A DNA stretch of 64,000 nucleotides from Microcaldota archaeon (GTDB lineage Archaea > Micrarchaeota > Micrarchaeia > Micrarchaeales > Micrarchaeaceae), in NCBI GenBank assembly GCA_021827995.1, contig JAKATK010000003.1, positions 39,623-103,622 on the forward strand. Direction: 5' to 3'. How positions within the stretch are numbered: the first letter of the stretch is position 1; each line of letters opens with the position of its first letter. This document shows positions 7,506-17,438 of the stretch, piece after piece. Made by a program: the position numbers and the translations under genes. The notes below the pieces were generated by a model. That model did no database searches, was not told the DNA's origin, and saw only the letters and a program-made list of their open reading frames with translations.

Positions 7506-9281
7506 TTACTTCTCCTTGCCGCGCGCCACCACTTCGTGTATCTCGTCGAGTAGCGCCAGCTCTTCCTGGCTTATCAGGCCGGAGTACTCGCCCCTGAGCA
7601 GTCTCTCGTCAGTGCCGGCTACTCTGGTATAAAGGATCTGCCCTTCCCGGACCTGTCTGCCAAAGGTTGGCTCATCCATAGATACGGCCACGCTGTCGCC
7701 CCTTTTCGCGGTCTCGACGGGCACCTTCTCGTTTTGTATCCCTTTTATGCGGCCGATTACAACACCAGCGTCGTTTACTAGCGCGTAGCCTTGCCGTATC
7801 CTGCCGCGCATCACAGTGACGCCGAATATCGCCGGGTGCGACACGCGGAAGCAGGTGTTCGGCATGACCTCGATCTGTCCTGGAAAGACTATCGAGCTCT
7901 CGATGAGCTGCGACCTCTCGCGCTGCCTCGACTCAACCAGGGCCTTGTAGTCATCTATGAGCTTGTATATGATGCCGCCCTCTATGATGCTCACGTTGCT
8001 TAGCCTGGCGGCCTCCTTGGCATCGTCCTCGACTGCCACTCCGAAGGCCAGCACTGCCGCGTACTCCAGGTGGGCCCCATTCAAGGTGAACGCATCAACA
8101 ACGTCGCGCCTCGTGACGACGCCTATACCCTTCTTGCCGGTCTTGTAGCCGCCCGACTCCAGCAGCTTTGATATGGCCTCAATGCTGCCTATCGAGTCGG
8201 CCTTGAGCACGACGCCGTATTCGTCTACGCCGAAGACATCGTGCATCTCCTCCTCAATCTCGCTCCTGTAATCCCGGTCCGTTACCTGTATGACGAGCGA
8301 ACCAGGCATGGCTTCCTCGAGACCGTTGCCGCTTATCCTGACGCCGCAAGCAGCGCTTACCATGTCCACTGCGGCAAAGCCGCTCCCAGAAGACTCGCGC
8401 ATCTCGCGCATCGGTTTCGGCCTGAGCAGCGTCCTTATCTTTGCTGTTGCGACAGCCCTCGGCGTTGCGAACGCTATCGTGTCGTTGACATGCAGGGTGC
8501 CGCCGTACACTATGACATCGATTGTTGTGCCGAGGCCTGTTATCTCCTTCTTCTCCAGTATGCTGCCCCTGCCTGGGCCGCTCGCCTCGGCATCCAGCTC
8601 GGCCTCCATGAACCTCTGCGCCAGGCCTGTCACCAGCATGAGTAGCTCGGCTATGCCCTCACCGGTCTTCGCGCTCAGCGGCACTATCGCAATCTCTTTC
8701 GTGAAGTCCTTTATCCTGTCGAAGCGCTCGCTCGAGAAGCCAAGCTCGCTCAGCCTGCCTACGAGCTCGAAGAGCTTGCTCTCGACCTCGCTCGCCACGT
8801 AGTCCTGCTGCTGCGTCAGGGCCTCCACGAAGCTCTTCAGCTGCGTGTTGCGCCAGCCCGTGACGAGGTCGACCTTGTTGGCCGCGACTATGAACGGTGT
8901 CTTGTACTCCTTGAGTATCTCTATGGCCTCGACCGTCTGCGGCTCGAAGCCCTTCGCGATGTCCACGACCAGTACGGCTATGTCCGCGACGCTGCCTCCC
9001 CTGCGTCGCAAGTTTGTGAAGGCCTCATGGCCGGGCGTGTCGATGAATAGCAGGCCCGGTATGGCCAGCTTCGCGTTCATGCGCCTAAGCATCGGCCCGC
9101 ATATGCTCTCCACCGCTGACATTGGCACCTCGCTTGCGCCTATGTGCTGCGTTATGCCTCCGGCCTCCTTCGCTGCCATGGCAGTGTTCCTGATGCGATC
9201 GAGCAGTGTCGTCTTGCCGTGGTCTACGTGGCCCAGCACAACTATTATCGGCTGCCTTATCACGGTATCACGGCTGCGCAT
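7506..9281 (-). CDS. infB: Translation initiation factor aIF5B (IF-2 family GTPase)
   Basis: The 591-residue protein promotes ribosomal subunit joining. The GTPase domain is at the N terminus with G1 GHVDHGKTT (residues 17-25), G3 DTPGHE and G4 NKVD. Beta-barrel and helical domains follow, including the C-terminal segment GQIEVMPNTCFRVSHPAIFG. The archaeal/eukaryotic layout, with the GTPase almost at the start and no long N-terminal extension, fits aIF5B rather than bacterial IF-2. The ATG start gives MRSRDTVIRQPIIVVLG. No intein is present. Confidence 0.95.
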   Translation of the reverse strand: MRSRDTVIRQPIIVVLGHVDHGKTTLLDRIRNTAMAAKEAGGITQHIGASEVPMSAVESICGPMLRRMNAKLAIPGLLFIDTPGHEAFTNLRRRGGSVADIAVLVVDIAKGFEPQTVEAIEILKEYKTPFIVAANKVDLVTGWRNTQLKSFVEALTQQQDYVASEVESKLFELVGRLSELGFSSERFDRIKDFTKEIAIVPLSAKTGEGIAELLMLVTGLAQRFMEAELDAEASGPGRGSILEKKEITGLGTTIDVIVYGGTLHVNDTIAFATPRAVATAKIRTLLRPKPMREMRESSGSGFAAVDMVSAACGVRISGNGLEEAMPGSLVIQVTDRDYRSEIEEEMHDVFGVDEYGVVLKADSIGSIEAISKLLESGGYKTGKKGIGVVTRRDVVDAFTLNGAHLEYAAVLAFGVAVEDDAKEAARLSNVSIIEGGIIYKLIDDYKALVESRQRERSQLIESSIVFPGQIEVMPNTCFRVSHPAIFGVTVMRGRIRQGYALVNDAGVVIGRIKGIQNEKVPVETAKRGDSVAVSMDEPTFGRQVREGQILYTRVAGTDERLLRGEYSGLISQEELALLDEIHEVVARGKEK

Positions 9282-9333
9282 TCACGCAAGAAGCGTCCCC
9301 CACGGATATCCAGTAATACTCTTGCTCGCGTTA

Positions 9334-9510
9334 TTATACTTTGTTGCGGTGTCCGATCCGATGCCGGACAGCGCATGGAAGCGGATAGCATACGTATATA
9401 CTATTTCCAGTAAACCTCTTGGTTTGCGTCTTGTACAGCACTGACTGCAACTGCTGTAACTGGTGCCATGAAACGTTCATGGGCACCTGCTTAAGGCCGT
9501 CGGAAAACAT
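9334..9510 (-). CDS. Possible small protein, 58 residues
   Basis: In the roughly 300-base gap between aIF5B and tRNA-Leu the minus strand has an ATG-initiated frame (MFSDGLKQVPMNVSWHQLQQ). It is preceded by a purine-rich GGAAGGAAG. No family is recognised, and the second half has a composition less like a real protein. Coding status is doubtful, and nothing else is seen in this gap. Confidence 0.22.
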   Translation of the reverse strand: MFSDGLKQVPMNVSWHQLQQLQSVLYKTQTKRFTGNSIYVCYPLPCAVRHRIGHRNKV

Positions 9511-9582
9511 GTTGAAATCTTCCTTCCTTTGAGATTTCCGTTTCGGATTTCCGAGCCCTAGCTTGTCGTCGCAATTGAAGTG

Positions 9583-9668
9583 TGCAGGGGGAGAGATTTG
9601 AACTCTCGAACCCGCTAAGGGAACGAGCCCTGAACCCGTCGCATTTGGCCAAGCTTTGCTACCCCTGC
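9583..9668 (-). tRNA. tRNA-Leu(CAG)
   Basis: On the minus strand the acceptor GCAGGGG/CCCCTGC is followed by discriminator A at 9583. The anticodon stem ACGGG/CTCGT encloses the loop TTCAGGG, giving anticodon CAG. The variable arm CCC-TTAGC-GGG is long, as in leucine tRNAs. The T arm is GAGAG-TTCAAAT-CTCTC. It is 86 nt with no intron and no encoded CCA. AT-rich TATA-like sequence lies 10 to 40 nt upstream. Confidence 0.95.
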
Positions 9669-9738
9669 CTGCCTTTTTTATATATCGCACTGTTATATTA
9701 AGGTTTTTAAGCGGCATCATGGTGCTTGGAAGGTAAGC

Positions 9739-10336
9739 GTGGGTGTTGCGACGGCTGTCGGCCTCACCATTATACACGCATGCATATCAGTACTTGGCGT
9801 AACTGCGATATTAACGGTCGGCGCCTACGCCCCCATAGCTTTCGTCGCCTTCGGTCTAGTGGCCGTGATAATGGTCTTCCGGTTCGGCGAGCTGAGCAGC
9901 ATATTAGCCAGTGGCCGGCGTGCATACACTTACGCGTATGCGGCTTCGGCAGCTAGCCCGTCTTCGTATCCGGTATAATAAAGTACTTCAGCGATGCACG
10001 GGCATATTAGCCATAGCCCTTGATTTTGGCCCCTACACAGCCAGCATGTTCGGCATCGTCATGGGCGTGTACGCCATACCGCAGGTAATCGCCCCACAAT
10101 CGTCATGGCAGCCCTCAACCTGCTAGAAAAGAGCGCATCCAGGGCCGGTGCAGTACTGTATCGCTAAAGGACGCAGTGCCGCCAGCCTTCATAGAGCCCT
10201 CGCTCTTCTCCGTGCTCGATCCTGGCGTTATAAATTAGAGCCACTTCTCGGTCTCGCCGGCACAGAGGACACAATAGGCGCGCCCTTCGGTGCAAGCATC
10301 GCGATATTCTTCGCGCGAAGCGCCCTGTACAGATAG
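9739..10336 (+). pseudogene. Decayed amino-acid permease (relic paralogue of the next gene)
   Basis: The first frame (9739-9978) reads GVATAVGLTIIHA and FGELSSILASGRRAYTYAYA. These match VAAATAVGIGGIIGA and FGELATIMPNAKGAAYSYVRA at the start of the intact permease at 10393. In a second frame LAIALDFGPYTASMFGIVMG matches the intact SAIALGFGAYMYSLIGMHYG. Near 10280 FGASIAIFFARSAL matches FAASIAIIFAYSGF. The copy has frameshifts, stops and deletions, and the last two thirds are missing. It is a tandem paralogue in decay, with no functional product expected. Confidence 0.8.
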
Positions 10337-10392
10337 TGGCTCTGACACGTTAAGCTCTAAATCTTAATGTTATAAAATCTACCGTAATCAGC

Positions 10393-11721
10393 ATGGCAAA
10401 AAGCAGGGAAAGCGTGAGCGTGGCTGCTGCCACCGCAGTTGGAATAGGCGGCATAATAGGAGCAGGCATCTTCGTGCTTAGCGGCACTGCAATAGCGCTT
10501 GCAGGCGTATACTCAATTTTAGCGTTCTTGCTCGTAGGGGCAGTTATGATACTTGTCGCGTTTGAGTTTGGCGAACTCGCCACTATAATGCCTAACGCAA
10601 AAGGGGCCGCATATTCCTATGTGCGGGCGGCTTTCGGTAGCGAACTCGGATTTGTAACCGGCATAATACAGTTTTTTGGATATTCAACCGCGATATCCGC
10701 CATAGCGCTAGGATTCGGCGCATACATGTATAGCTTAATAGGCATGCATTACGGCATGGGCTCGATCGACTATGCGTTGATTTTGATACTAATAGCATGT
10801 GTCGTTAATCTTAAGGGCATAAATAAGGTAACTCGCGCGGAATCGGTGCTTGTAGCGTTCAAAATCGCCATACTCATTGTATTTGTGGCGTTCGCGGTTT
10901 ATCTGGCCATGGGCAAAACCACTAATCTCGCTCCAAACTTCTCCGCACTGCCATCCCAATCTACCGTGGCAGCGCTCTTTGCTGCCAGCATAGCAATAAT
11001 CTTCGCATATTCGGGATTCCAATCCATAACTACGTTCGCATCTAGGATAAAGGGGGGCCCCAAGGGTGCCGCACGGGCAGTTATAACTGCAGTGGCCGCG
11101 AGCATGGTGATATACCTGCTTGTCGTTATCGCCCTGATAACTTTGGTGCCGGCCACGGCATACAAGATAAACGCGGATCCACTATCGTTCGCACTCTCTG
11201 CGGCTGCAGCCCCGCAATGGCTTTCCATCCTTGTAAATGTCGGCGCGCTGGTTGCAACTACGACAGCAGCCCTCGCCATGACGATAGCCTCTTCAAGGGT
11301 ATTATACCAGATAAGCGCAGACGGACTCTTGCCCCACATCGTAAAGAAGTATAACGCGAGCACTGACGTCCCAATCAACGGCGTTTTTATCTCTGTCGCG
11401 CTTGCCGCAGTCATGCTCTTTGCGGGGAACATATACGTTGTTGCATCAATAAGCAATTTCGGGTCCATCCTAGCCTACATGCTTGCCAGCATGGCCGTGA
11501 TACACTTCAGGCGCACCAGGCATGCAGTAGACAGGTTCAGCACCCCACTATACCCTTGGACGCCTGCAGTTGTGATTATTTTCATGCTGATTTATATGGC
11601 ATCCATGCCGCAGGGTGCTCTGTATCTAGATATAGTAATCATAATTGGTCTGATTGTAGTATATTATATGCTGCGCGAAAAGGAGCGCAAGAAGCCAGTT
11701 CTGATAAGGTTCTTCAAGTGA
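10393..11721 (+). CDS. APC-family amino-acid permease
   Basis: The 442-residue membrane protein has about 12 hydrophobic helices. The first contains the glycine-rich GIGGIIGAGIFVLSG, the substrate-binding unwound helix of APC/LeuT-fold transporters. FGELATIMPNAKGAAYSY, in helix 2 and the following loop, is also typical. It probably imports amino acids by proton symport or exchange, with unknown substrate. The ATG at 10393 follows an AT-rich promoter-like stretch. A decayed relative lies immediately upstream, and the YchF-like gene starts 4 nt after its stop, so the two may be co-transcribed. Confidence 0.92.
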   Translation: MAKSRESVSVAAATAVGIGGIIGAGIFVLSGTAIALAGVYSILAFLLVGAVMILVAFEFGELATIMPNAKGAAYSYVRAAFGSELGFVTGIIQFFGYSTAISAIALGFGAYMYSLIGMHYGMGSIDYALILILIACVVNLKGINKVTRAESVLVAFKIAILIVFVAFAVYLAMGKTTNLAPNFSALPSQSTVAALFAASIAIIFAYSGFQSITTFASRIKGGPKGAARAVITAVAASMVIYLLVVIALITLVPATAYKINADPLSFALSAAAAPQWLSILVNVGALVATTTAALAMTIASSRVLYQISADGLLPHIVKKYNASTDVPINGVFISVALAAVMLFAGNIYVVASISNFGSILAYMLASMAVIHFRRTRHAVDRFSTPLYPWTPAVVIIFMLIYMASMPQGALYLDIVIIIGLIVVYYMLREKERKKPVLIRFFK

Positions 11722-11725
11722 GCGA

Positions 11726-12907
11726 ATGCTTGTAGGCATAGTTGGAGCCCCAAACAAGGGAAAGAGCACGCTCTTCGCCGCGCTGACGTTGAACGACGTC
11801 AAGATAGCCGATTACCCATTCACCACGATAGACCCAAACTTCGGCGTGGCCTACGCGACGACGAAGTGCGTCGATGCAGAGCTGGGGGTGAAGTGCAACG
11901 CGAGGGGGTCCAGCTGCGTAGATGGCACGCGCATGCTGCCGGTCAACATAGTGGACGTCGCGGGCTTGGTCAGCGGCGCGCACGAGGGTCGCGGCATGGG
12001 CAACCAGTTCCTGAGCGATCTTGCAGGCGCGGACGCGCTTATGCTCGTCGTCGATGCCAGCGGGAAGACCGATTCGAACGGCAACCAGTGCAGCGACTGT
12101 GATCCCATCGATGACGTCGGGGTCGTGGAGCATGAGTTGTCGGCATGGATTGTCGACATACTCAAAAGGCACAGCGGGGAGCTATCGAAGAGCGACGACG
12201 GTGTGGCGGCACTGCACTTGGTGCTCGCCGGCCTCAAGGTCGATAGTAAATGGATAAGCGCAGCAATCTCCAAGTGTTCACTAACCTCTAACCGGATAAG
12301 CTGGACTGAGCAGGACATGTTCGCGTTCGCCACCGCGATACTAAAGGAATCAAAGCCCACGATGATTGTGGCGAACAAGATGGACGCGGAAGGCTCAGCC
12401 GAGCGCATCGAGAGGCTGCGCGGCTCCCTTGGTGCGGACAAAGTCGCCGGCTGCTCGGCGGCAATAGAGTTCGCTCTGCGCAAGGCAACGCGTCAGGGCG
12501 TCATAGACTACAAGCCCGGAGGCACGTCGTTCAACATCGTAAACAACTCGGGCCTGAGCGCCGAGGCGGCCAACGCACTGGAGTACATGGGGCGCTTCAT
12601 CGCCGCGCGCGGCACCGGCGTGCAGGAGTTGCTCAATGGCATCGTGTTCGTGCTCTCGAACAGCATCGTCGTATACCCTGTCGAGGACGAGAACAGGTAC
12701 ACGGACCACTATGGTAACGTGCTGCCGGACGCGGTGCTCATGAGGGACGGGTCCACGGCCTACGACCTAGCCATGACTGTGCACACCGACATAGCCAACA
12801 GCATGCTCTACGCGGTCGACGCGAAGACTAAGATGCGCCTGCCGAAGGACTACGTCCTGAAGAACAATGACGTGCTAAGGATAGTCACCGCGGCGCGGCA
12901 CAAGTAG
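11726..12907 (+). CDS. ychF: YchF/Obg-family GTPase with C-terminal TGS domain
   Basis: The 393-residue P-loop protein has G1 GAPNKGKST (residues 7-15). The G2 region is DYPFTTIDPNFG, G3 is DVAGLVSGAHEGRGMG and G4 is NKMD. It ends in a TGS domain (NSMLYAVDAKTKMRLP and KNNDVLRIV). This is the archaeal branch of the ribosome-associated Obg/YchF family, which binds ATP or GTP and is nearly universal. The middle segment has several cysteines (CVDAELGVKCNARGSSC). It starts 4 nt after the permease stop, and its own stop touches the stop of the convergent membrane-protein gene. Confidence 0.9.
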   Translation: MLVGIVGAPNKGKSTLFAALTLNDVKIADYPFTTIDPNFGVAYATTKCVDAELGVKCNARGSSCVDGTRMLPVNIVDVAGLVSGAHEGRGMGNQFLSDLAGADALMLVVDASGKTDSNGNQCSDCDPIDDVGVVEHELSAWIVDILKRHSGELSKSDDGVAALHLVLAGLKVDSKWISAAISKCSLTSNRISWTEQDMFAFATAILKESKPTMIVANKMDAEGSAERIERLRGSLGADKVAGCSAAIEFALRKATRQGVIDYKPGGTSFNIVNNSGLSAEAANALEYMGRFIAARGTGVQELLNGIVFVLSNSIVVYPVEDENRYTDHYGNVLPDAVLMRDGSTAYDLAMTVHTDIANSMLYAVDAKTKMRLPKDYVLKNNDVLRIVTAARHK

Positions 12908-13468
12908 CTATGCATGTACGCGCCTAGCCGAGGATATTATGCCGAACAGCGGCGCCAGGATCAGTACTGCGATGACCGGCAGACCGACGACGTAAAGCGC
13001 GAACGAGGTCGTGCCGCTGAAGAGCCCAAGCGAGCTGAGCAGTTGTTGGTCGACGTAGTTTATCACCAAGTAGATGATGAACGCCGTGACCGCATAGACT
13101 ATCGACGCGTATATGGCGTTGAGCAGGCCCAACTTTATCGCCTCACCGGAGCCCCTCGCCACCCTGCCTATGCGCTCTCCCAACCATATGCCGACTATGA
13201 GTGGGAATATGTATATGCCTGGAACGCCGAGCAGGTAGCCTCCGGCACCCATACCCGTGGCGGCAGCGCCGCCGGATGGTATCGTGTAATGCATCAACGC
13301 CGAAGCCGCGGAGGCGAGTGCGGGCACCGCGATCGAGACGACCAGGCCTATGATCAGCATTAGGATCCAGAAGGCTAGCGGCCCGAATATCGATATCTCC
13401 TCCCGTTGCCCGAGCATCGTATCGACCCTGTCCTTGCTCCGGTCGTAGGGTTTCGCATCGCCTGCCAT
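12908..13468 (-). CDS. Conserved membrane protein, four to five helices
   Basis: No known family is recognised. The frame is open further upstream, but ATG 13468 (MAGDAKPYDRS) has GAGATG nearby and gives a 186-residue protein. It has a hydrophilic N terminus of about 30 residues, then hydrophobic segments such as ILMLIIGLVVSIAVPALA, GIYIFPLIVGIWLG, AIYASIVYAVTAFIIYLV and YVVGLPVIAVLILAPLFG. Glycine-rich loops resemble small multi-spanning proteins of unknown function common in archaea. It converges on ychF with no gap. Confidence 0.7.
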   Translation of the reverse strand: MAGDAKPYDRSKDRVDTMLGQREEISIFGPLAFWILMLIIGLVVSIAVPALASAASALMHYTIPSGGAAATGMGAGGYLLGVPGIYIFPLIVGIWLGERIGRVARGSGEAIKLGLLNAIYASIVYAVTAFIIYLVINYVDQQLLSSLGLFSGTTSFALYVVGLPVIAVLILAPLFGIISSARRVHA

Positions 13469-13574
13469 ATGAGCATCTCGTAATATTCGACATGGAAGAA
13501 ATAAAAACTGCGCAGTAGCACACAACGTGCAACTCGACACCTTTATTAATACACGAGCAAGCATTGATTGGTTG

Positions 13575-14176
13575 GTGGGTGACAGTAACTCTGTTGCTGC
13601 CGTACAAGAGGGCATCCTGCTCACTGCCGACGGCAGACTCACGCTCGAGCTGACTGGAATTGCCGATGTGAAGAACCTGTAGTACGTGTACGACTTGCCG
13701 AGCTCAGAGTTCAAGGTCCAAAAGTCTGAAGGCATACAACGCGTTTACGAGTATTACAAGAAAAACCAATGAGACAACAAAGAACGCGGTCATCGCCGAG
13801 GGCTGCTACGATGGTCTAGACATCAAGCCACAACCCTTCGCCCAGAATAAGAACAAGATACTCGCCGCAGCTGATAACATATGTGTCGACGAGTTCATGT
13901 GCTCCATAGGCGAGATACCGCTAAGCAACGATCATACTTCGTTGTGTGTGAAATCGATTCCACGACGTACGAGTACTACGTCACACGCGTGTATTCGGTG
14001 GAGGTTCCGCTAGAGCTCGGCATAAGCATGGAAAATCTGCAGCGCGCATCAAGTCCCTACAGGAAAGGTACGGGACTTTGGGCGATGTGACATACCGCCC
14101 CGGCAAGATAAGGCAAGGCAGTGAGGATGTGGCAATCGGAGCCGTGGTCATGCTTGCTGGCCTTAAGGAATGGTAG
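13575..14176 (+). pseudogene. Relic of an unidentified gene, frameshifted
   Basis: Protein-like sequence runs through all three frames in order. GTG 13575 starts VGDSNSVAAVQEGILLTADG, which meets an in-frame TAG after KNL and continues as YVYDLPSSEFKVQ. Then comes AVIAEGCYDGLDIKPQPFAQ. In another frame FVVCEIDSTTYEYYVTRVYS is followed by VEVPLELGISMENLQ. In the third frame ARIKSLQERYGTLGDVTYRP ends at GLKEW and TAG 14176. The pieces are collinear, so this was one gene of about 195 codons with one nonsense codon and at least three frameshifts. No family is recognised. Confidence 0.6.
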
Positions 14177-14201
14177 CACGGTCCTGCGCTACCTGCCAGG
14201 T

Positions 14202-17200
14202 TCAATCGGCTTTGTCATATGTTAGCCTCTTCACCGATATCTTCACCGTGTCGCCGTCGATGTCAAACTCCTTGGCCTCCGCATCGCCATCGAGGCCGAC
14301 GGAAATCTTTGTAGCAGAAAGCGTCTTGCACATCGCAGCCGCGTTCTTCCCTATTACCGCCCCAAGCTCGCCGCCCGCCTCGTAGCCTATAGTTACCATG
14401 TCAGCCTTGCTGAGGCCCATCGCCTTCCTAGTAAGCTGCACGAACCTCTCGAACTCCCTCACCAGCGCTTCCTCCTTGAGCTCGCTGCTTATGTTCTTGT
14501 CTATGCTGACCCTGCCGTGCTTGAAAGCGAAGTAGTCCTCCTGCCCGGCTACCTCTACTACTGTGAAGTGTTCGGCCCTCACCTCGACACTGCCCATAGA
14601 TGTCTGCAGCCCGAAAGAACCCGATGCTCTGACCGCCTCAATCAGTTCGTCCGCGTTCGCTTCCTTGAGAGCCGCAGCTACGGCCTGGGCCTTGCCCTTG
14701 AAGGCCGGCCCTATCTTAGCGAAGACTGGTCTGATCTCCGTCTTGGCCGCGCTCATCCTCTTGACCACGAGGCCCTTGGCGTTGACACTGCTCTCCACTA
14801 CGCCAGAGAGGCGCCGCAGCGCGTCCGCAGCCCTGTCATCTGCAGCCTCGACCGTCGCTGTAGATATCGGCTGCCTGAGCGATATCCCCGCCTTCTCCCT
14901 GGCCGCGAGCAGCGCCTTTATGGCGTCCCTAGCTATGTCCATCTCGTCCTCCAGCGCCTTGTTCATGCACCTCCTGTTCGGTCTAGGCCACTTTTCCAGG
15001 AAGATGCTGTCTGTTGCGTCATACCTGTCCCTGTAAACGGCCTCAGCAACGAACGGAGTTATCGGCGAGCACAGCACTGCAGCCCTGTAGAGGGCGTAGT
15101 CCGCTATCTCGAGTACCAGCCTCGCCGTCTTCCTGTCCCCAGCCAGCACCCTCTTCTTCGCTAGCTTGAGGTAGAACCTGCTCAGGTCCTCTATCACGAA
15201 GTCCTTTAGCGCAGCCGCGGCCCTGTACGCCTCATAGCCGTCGAGATATCCGGTCACCTCCTCGACGATCGATTCCGTCCTGGAGAGCATCCAAGCGTCG
15301 AGGTCGCCGAGGCCCTCGGTACTTATGCGCTTCCTCAGCTTTGGCTCGCGGCCCAGAGCAATTGAGTAGTCGGCTATGAGCTTCGGTATGTTGTACATTA
15401 TCGTGACCAGCCTGCCGGCATCCCTTATCTCGACCTCGTTAAGGTTCCTGTTCATTATCGGGTTGTAGTTCACGCACCACATCCTGAACGCATCTGCAGT
15501 GGCAAGCTTCGTCATCTCGCTCAGCGGCTTATAGTTGCCGAAGCTCTTGCTCATCTTCCTGCCGTCCGTGCCGAACATTATGCCGTGCACCACGATGTGA
15601 TTGAACGGTCTCCTGCCGTAGACCATCATGCCGGTCTTCAGCACGTACTGGAACCAGCCGCGTATCTGCTCTATGTATTCCACGACGAGCTCTGTGCTCA
15701 GGAACTGGCCGAACTGCTCCGGTGTCAGGCTGGCCCTGAAGGCTATGCTCGAGTCGAACCAGACGTCGAGCACGTCAGGTATGCGCCACATCTCGCCGCC
15801 GCATGCGCAGACCAGCGCTATGCCGTCTATGCTCGGCCTGTGCAGGTCCGTGAGTGCGTCCACCTCCTGCGGGTTCTTTGCTCTGCCCTTGAGCTCTGCT
15901 AGAGATCCGATCACTGCCGGTTCGCCGCACTTGCTGCAGCGCCATATGGGCATAGGTATGCCCCAGTACCTCTGCCTCGATATGCACCAGTCCGGCGAGT
16001 TCGACAGGATGTCATTCTGCCAGCCGCCCACCTCTTCTGGGTGCCACTTTATCCTTTTGTTCTCTCTCAGTAGCCCCCTCTTTATCCTCTGCACGTTTAG
16101 GAACCACTGGCTCGTAGCCATGAATATGAGCTTGGAGTCGCACCTCCAGCAGTGCGGGTAGCTGTGCCTTATCGTGCCACTGCCCAGCAGCGCGCCAGAG
16201 CCCTGCAGGTCGCGTATGATGGCCCTGTTGGCCCCTTCTGGTACCTTCAGTCCGGCGTAGACGCCCGCCTCGCCACTGTACGTCGCGTCAGGGTTTAGCG
16301 GCGAGAATATCGGCATGCGGTTCTTGACGCCTACGTTGTAGTCGTCTATGCCGTGCCCAGGCGCTATATGGACAAGGCCGGTGCCCTCGCCCATCGACAC
16401 AAGCTCCTCGGAGAACACTACCTTATGGTACTCCCTAAGCGCCACCTGCTTCTCCACCTGCGCTTCCAACGGACTCGTGTAAAATATGCCATCAAGGTCG
16501 GTGCCACTGAACTCGCCGATCACGGTAAGGCTCATGCCAGTAGCTGCCGAGAAGGCGTCCAGCCTCTCCTTCGCAAGTATCAGGTATTTGCCATCGGACT
16601 TGGCCATGACGTACAGTGCCTTGGGGTTTGCGGCTATCGCCACGTTTGCCGGCAGGGTCCACGGTGTCGTGGTCCAGACAGCCAGGTACGTGTCGCCGCT
16701 GAGCGCTATCCTGGTCTTGGATCTGGCGCTGTCGACCCTGAACGCAACGAAAATCGACACGTCGTCGACGTCCTTGTACTCGACCTCCATGCTGCCCTGC
16801 GACAGCGACGTCTCGCAGTGCGGGCAGTAAATCAGCGTCTTCTTGCCTTCGTAAAGGAAACCGTTGTCTGCGGCTGCCTTGAACATGCCCCACGCCGTTT
16901 CCATGTAACCCATTGTGTACGGCAGGTATGGGTTCTTGAAGTCAAGCGAGATGCCGTAGCGTGCGTAGTCGGCGTCCATCCTGCCGACGTACTTCTCGAC
17001 GTACCTCTTGCAGTTGCCCACGAATGCATCGACGCCTATGCGCTCCTCTATCTCCTTCTTCGACTTCACTCCCAGCTCCTTCTCGACCTTGTTCTCTATC
17101 GGTAGGCCATGCACATCGTAGCCGGCGCGGTCTATGACGTTGAAGCCCCTGTAGCGCTTGTACCTTACGAACAGGTCCTTGAGCGTCTTGACCCAGATGT

Positions 17201-17438
17201 GCCCCGGGTGCAGGTCGCCCGTCACGTACGGCGGCCCGTCGAGGAAGTAGTACCTCCTGCCGGTGCTGTTGCGCTGCCTGAGCCGTTCCACGACGCCGCT
17301 GGACTCCCAGTACGCCATCGTCTCCTCTTCCCTTGCGTTTAGGTCCACAGAAGCACCTGCCCAGCTTGCCGGCAAATTGCTTTCTACCGCAGCAATTAAT
17401 ACGCTTCGCTGCGACGCAGAAACGTCATGGTTTCTCAC
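14202..17438 (-). CDS. ileS: Isoleucyl-tRNA synthetase
   Basis: The 1078-residue class I enzyme charges tRNA-Ile. The HIGH motif appears as GDLHPGHIWVK and the KMSKS loop as GRKMSKSFGNY. The CP1 editing domain contains TTPWTLPANVAIA, and WCISRQRYWGIPMPIW and DVLDVWFDSS are family hallmarks. Cysteine pairs (CPHC, CWRC and CSKC) suggest zinc binding. The most likely start is GTG 17438, inside the end of ubiE (14-nt overlap), because the next in-frame ATG would remove the conserved N-terminal region. Confidence 0.96.
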   Translation of the reverse strand: MRNHDVSASQRSVLIAAVESNLPASWAGASVDLNAREEETMAYWESSGVVERLRQRNSTGRRYYFLDGPPYVTGDLHPGHIWVKTLKDLFVRYKRYRGFNVIDRAGYDVHGLPIENKVEKELGVKSKKEIEERIGVDAFVGNCKRYVEKYVGRMDADYARYGISLDFKNPYLPYTMGYMETAWGMFKAAADNGFLYEGKKTLIYCPHCETSLSQGSMEVEYKDVDDVSIFVAFRVDSARSKTRIALSGDTYLAVWTTTPWTLPANVAIAANPKALYVMAKSDGKYLILAKERLDAFSAATGMSLTVIGEFSGTDLDGIFYTSPLEAQVEKQVALREYHKVVFSEELVSMGEGTGLVHIAPGHGIDDYNVGVKNRMPIFSPLNPDATYSGEAGVYAGLKVPEGANRAIIRDLQGSGALLGSGTIRHSYPHCWRCDSKLIFMATSQWFLNVQRIKRGLLRENKRIKWHPEEVGGWQNDILSNSPDWCISRQRYWGIPMPIWRCSKCGEPAVIGSLAELKGRAKNPQEVDALTDLHRPSIDGIALVCACGGEMWRIPDVLDVWFDSSIAFRASLTPEQFGQFLSTELVVEYIEQIRGWFQYVLKTGMMVYGRRPFNHIVVHGIMFGTDGRKMSKSFGNYKPLSEMTKLATADAFRMWCVNYNPIMNRNLNEVEIRDAGRLVTIMYNIPKLIADYSIALGREPKLRKRISTEGLGDLDAWMLSRTESIVEEVTGYLDGYEAYRAAAALKDFVIEDLSRFYLKLAKKRVLAGDRKTARLVLEIADYALYRAAVLCSPITPFVAEAVYRDRYDATDSIFLEKWPRPNRRCMNKALEDEMDIARDAIKALLAAREKAGISLRQPISTATVEAADDRAADALRRLSGVVESSVNAKGLVVKRMSAAKTEIRPVFAKIGPAFKGKAQAVAAALKEANADELIEAVRASGSFGLQTSMGSVEVRAEHFTVVEVAGQEDYFAFKHGRVSIDKNISSELKEEALVREFERFVQLTRKAMGLSKADMVTIGYEAGGELGAVIGKNAAAMCKTLSATKISVGLDGDAEAKEFDIDGDTVKISVKRLTYDKAD

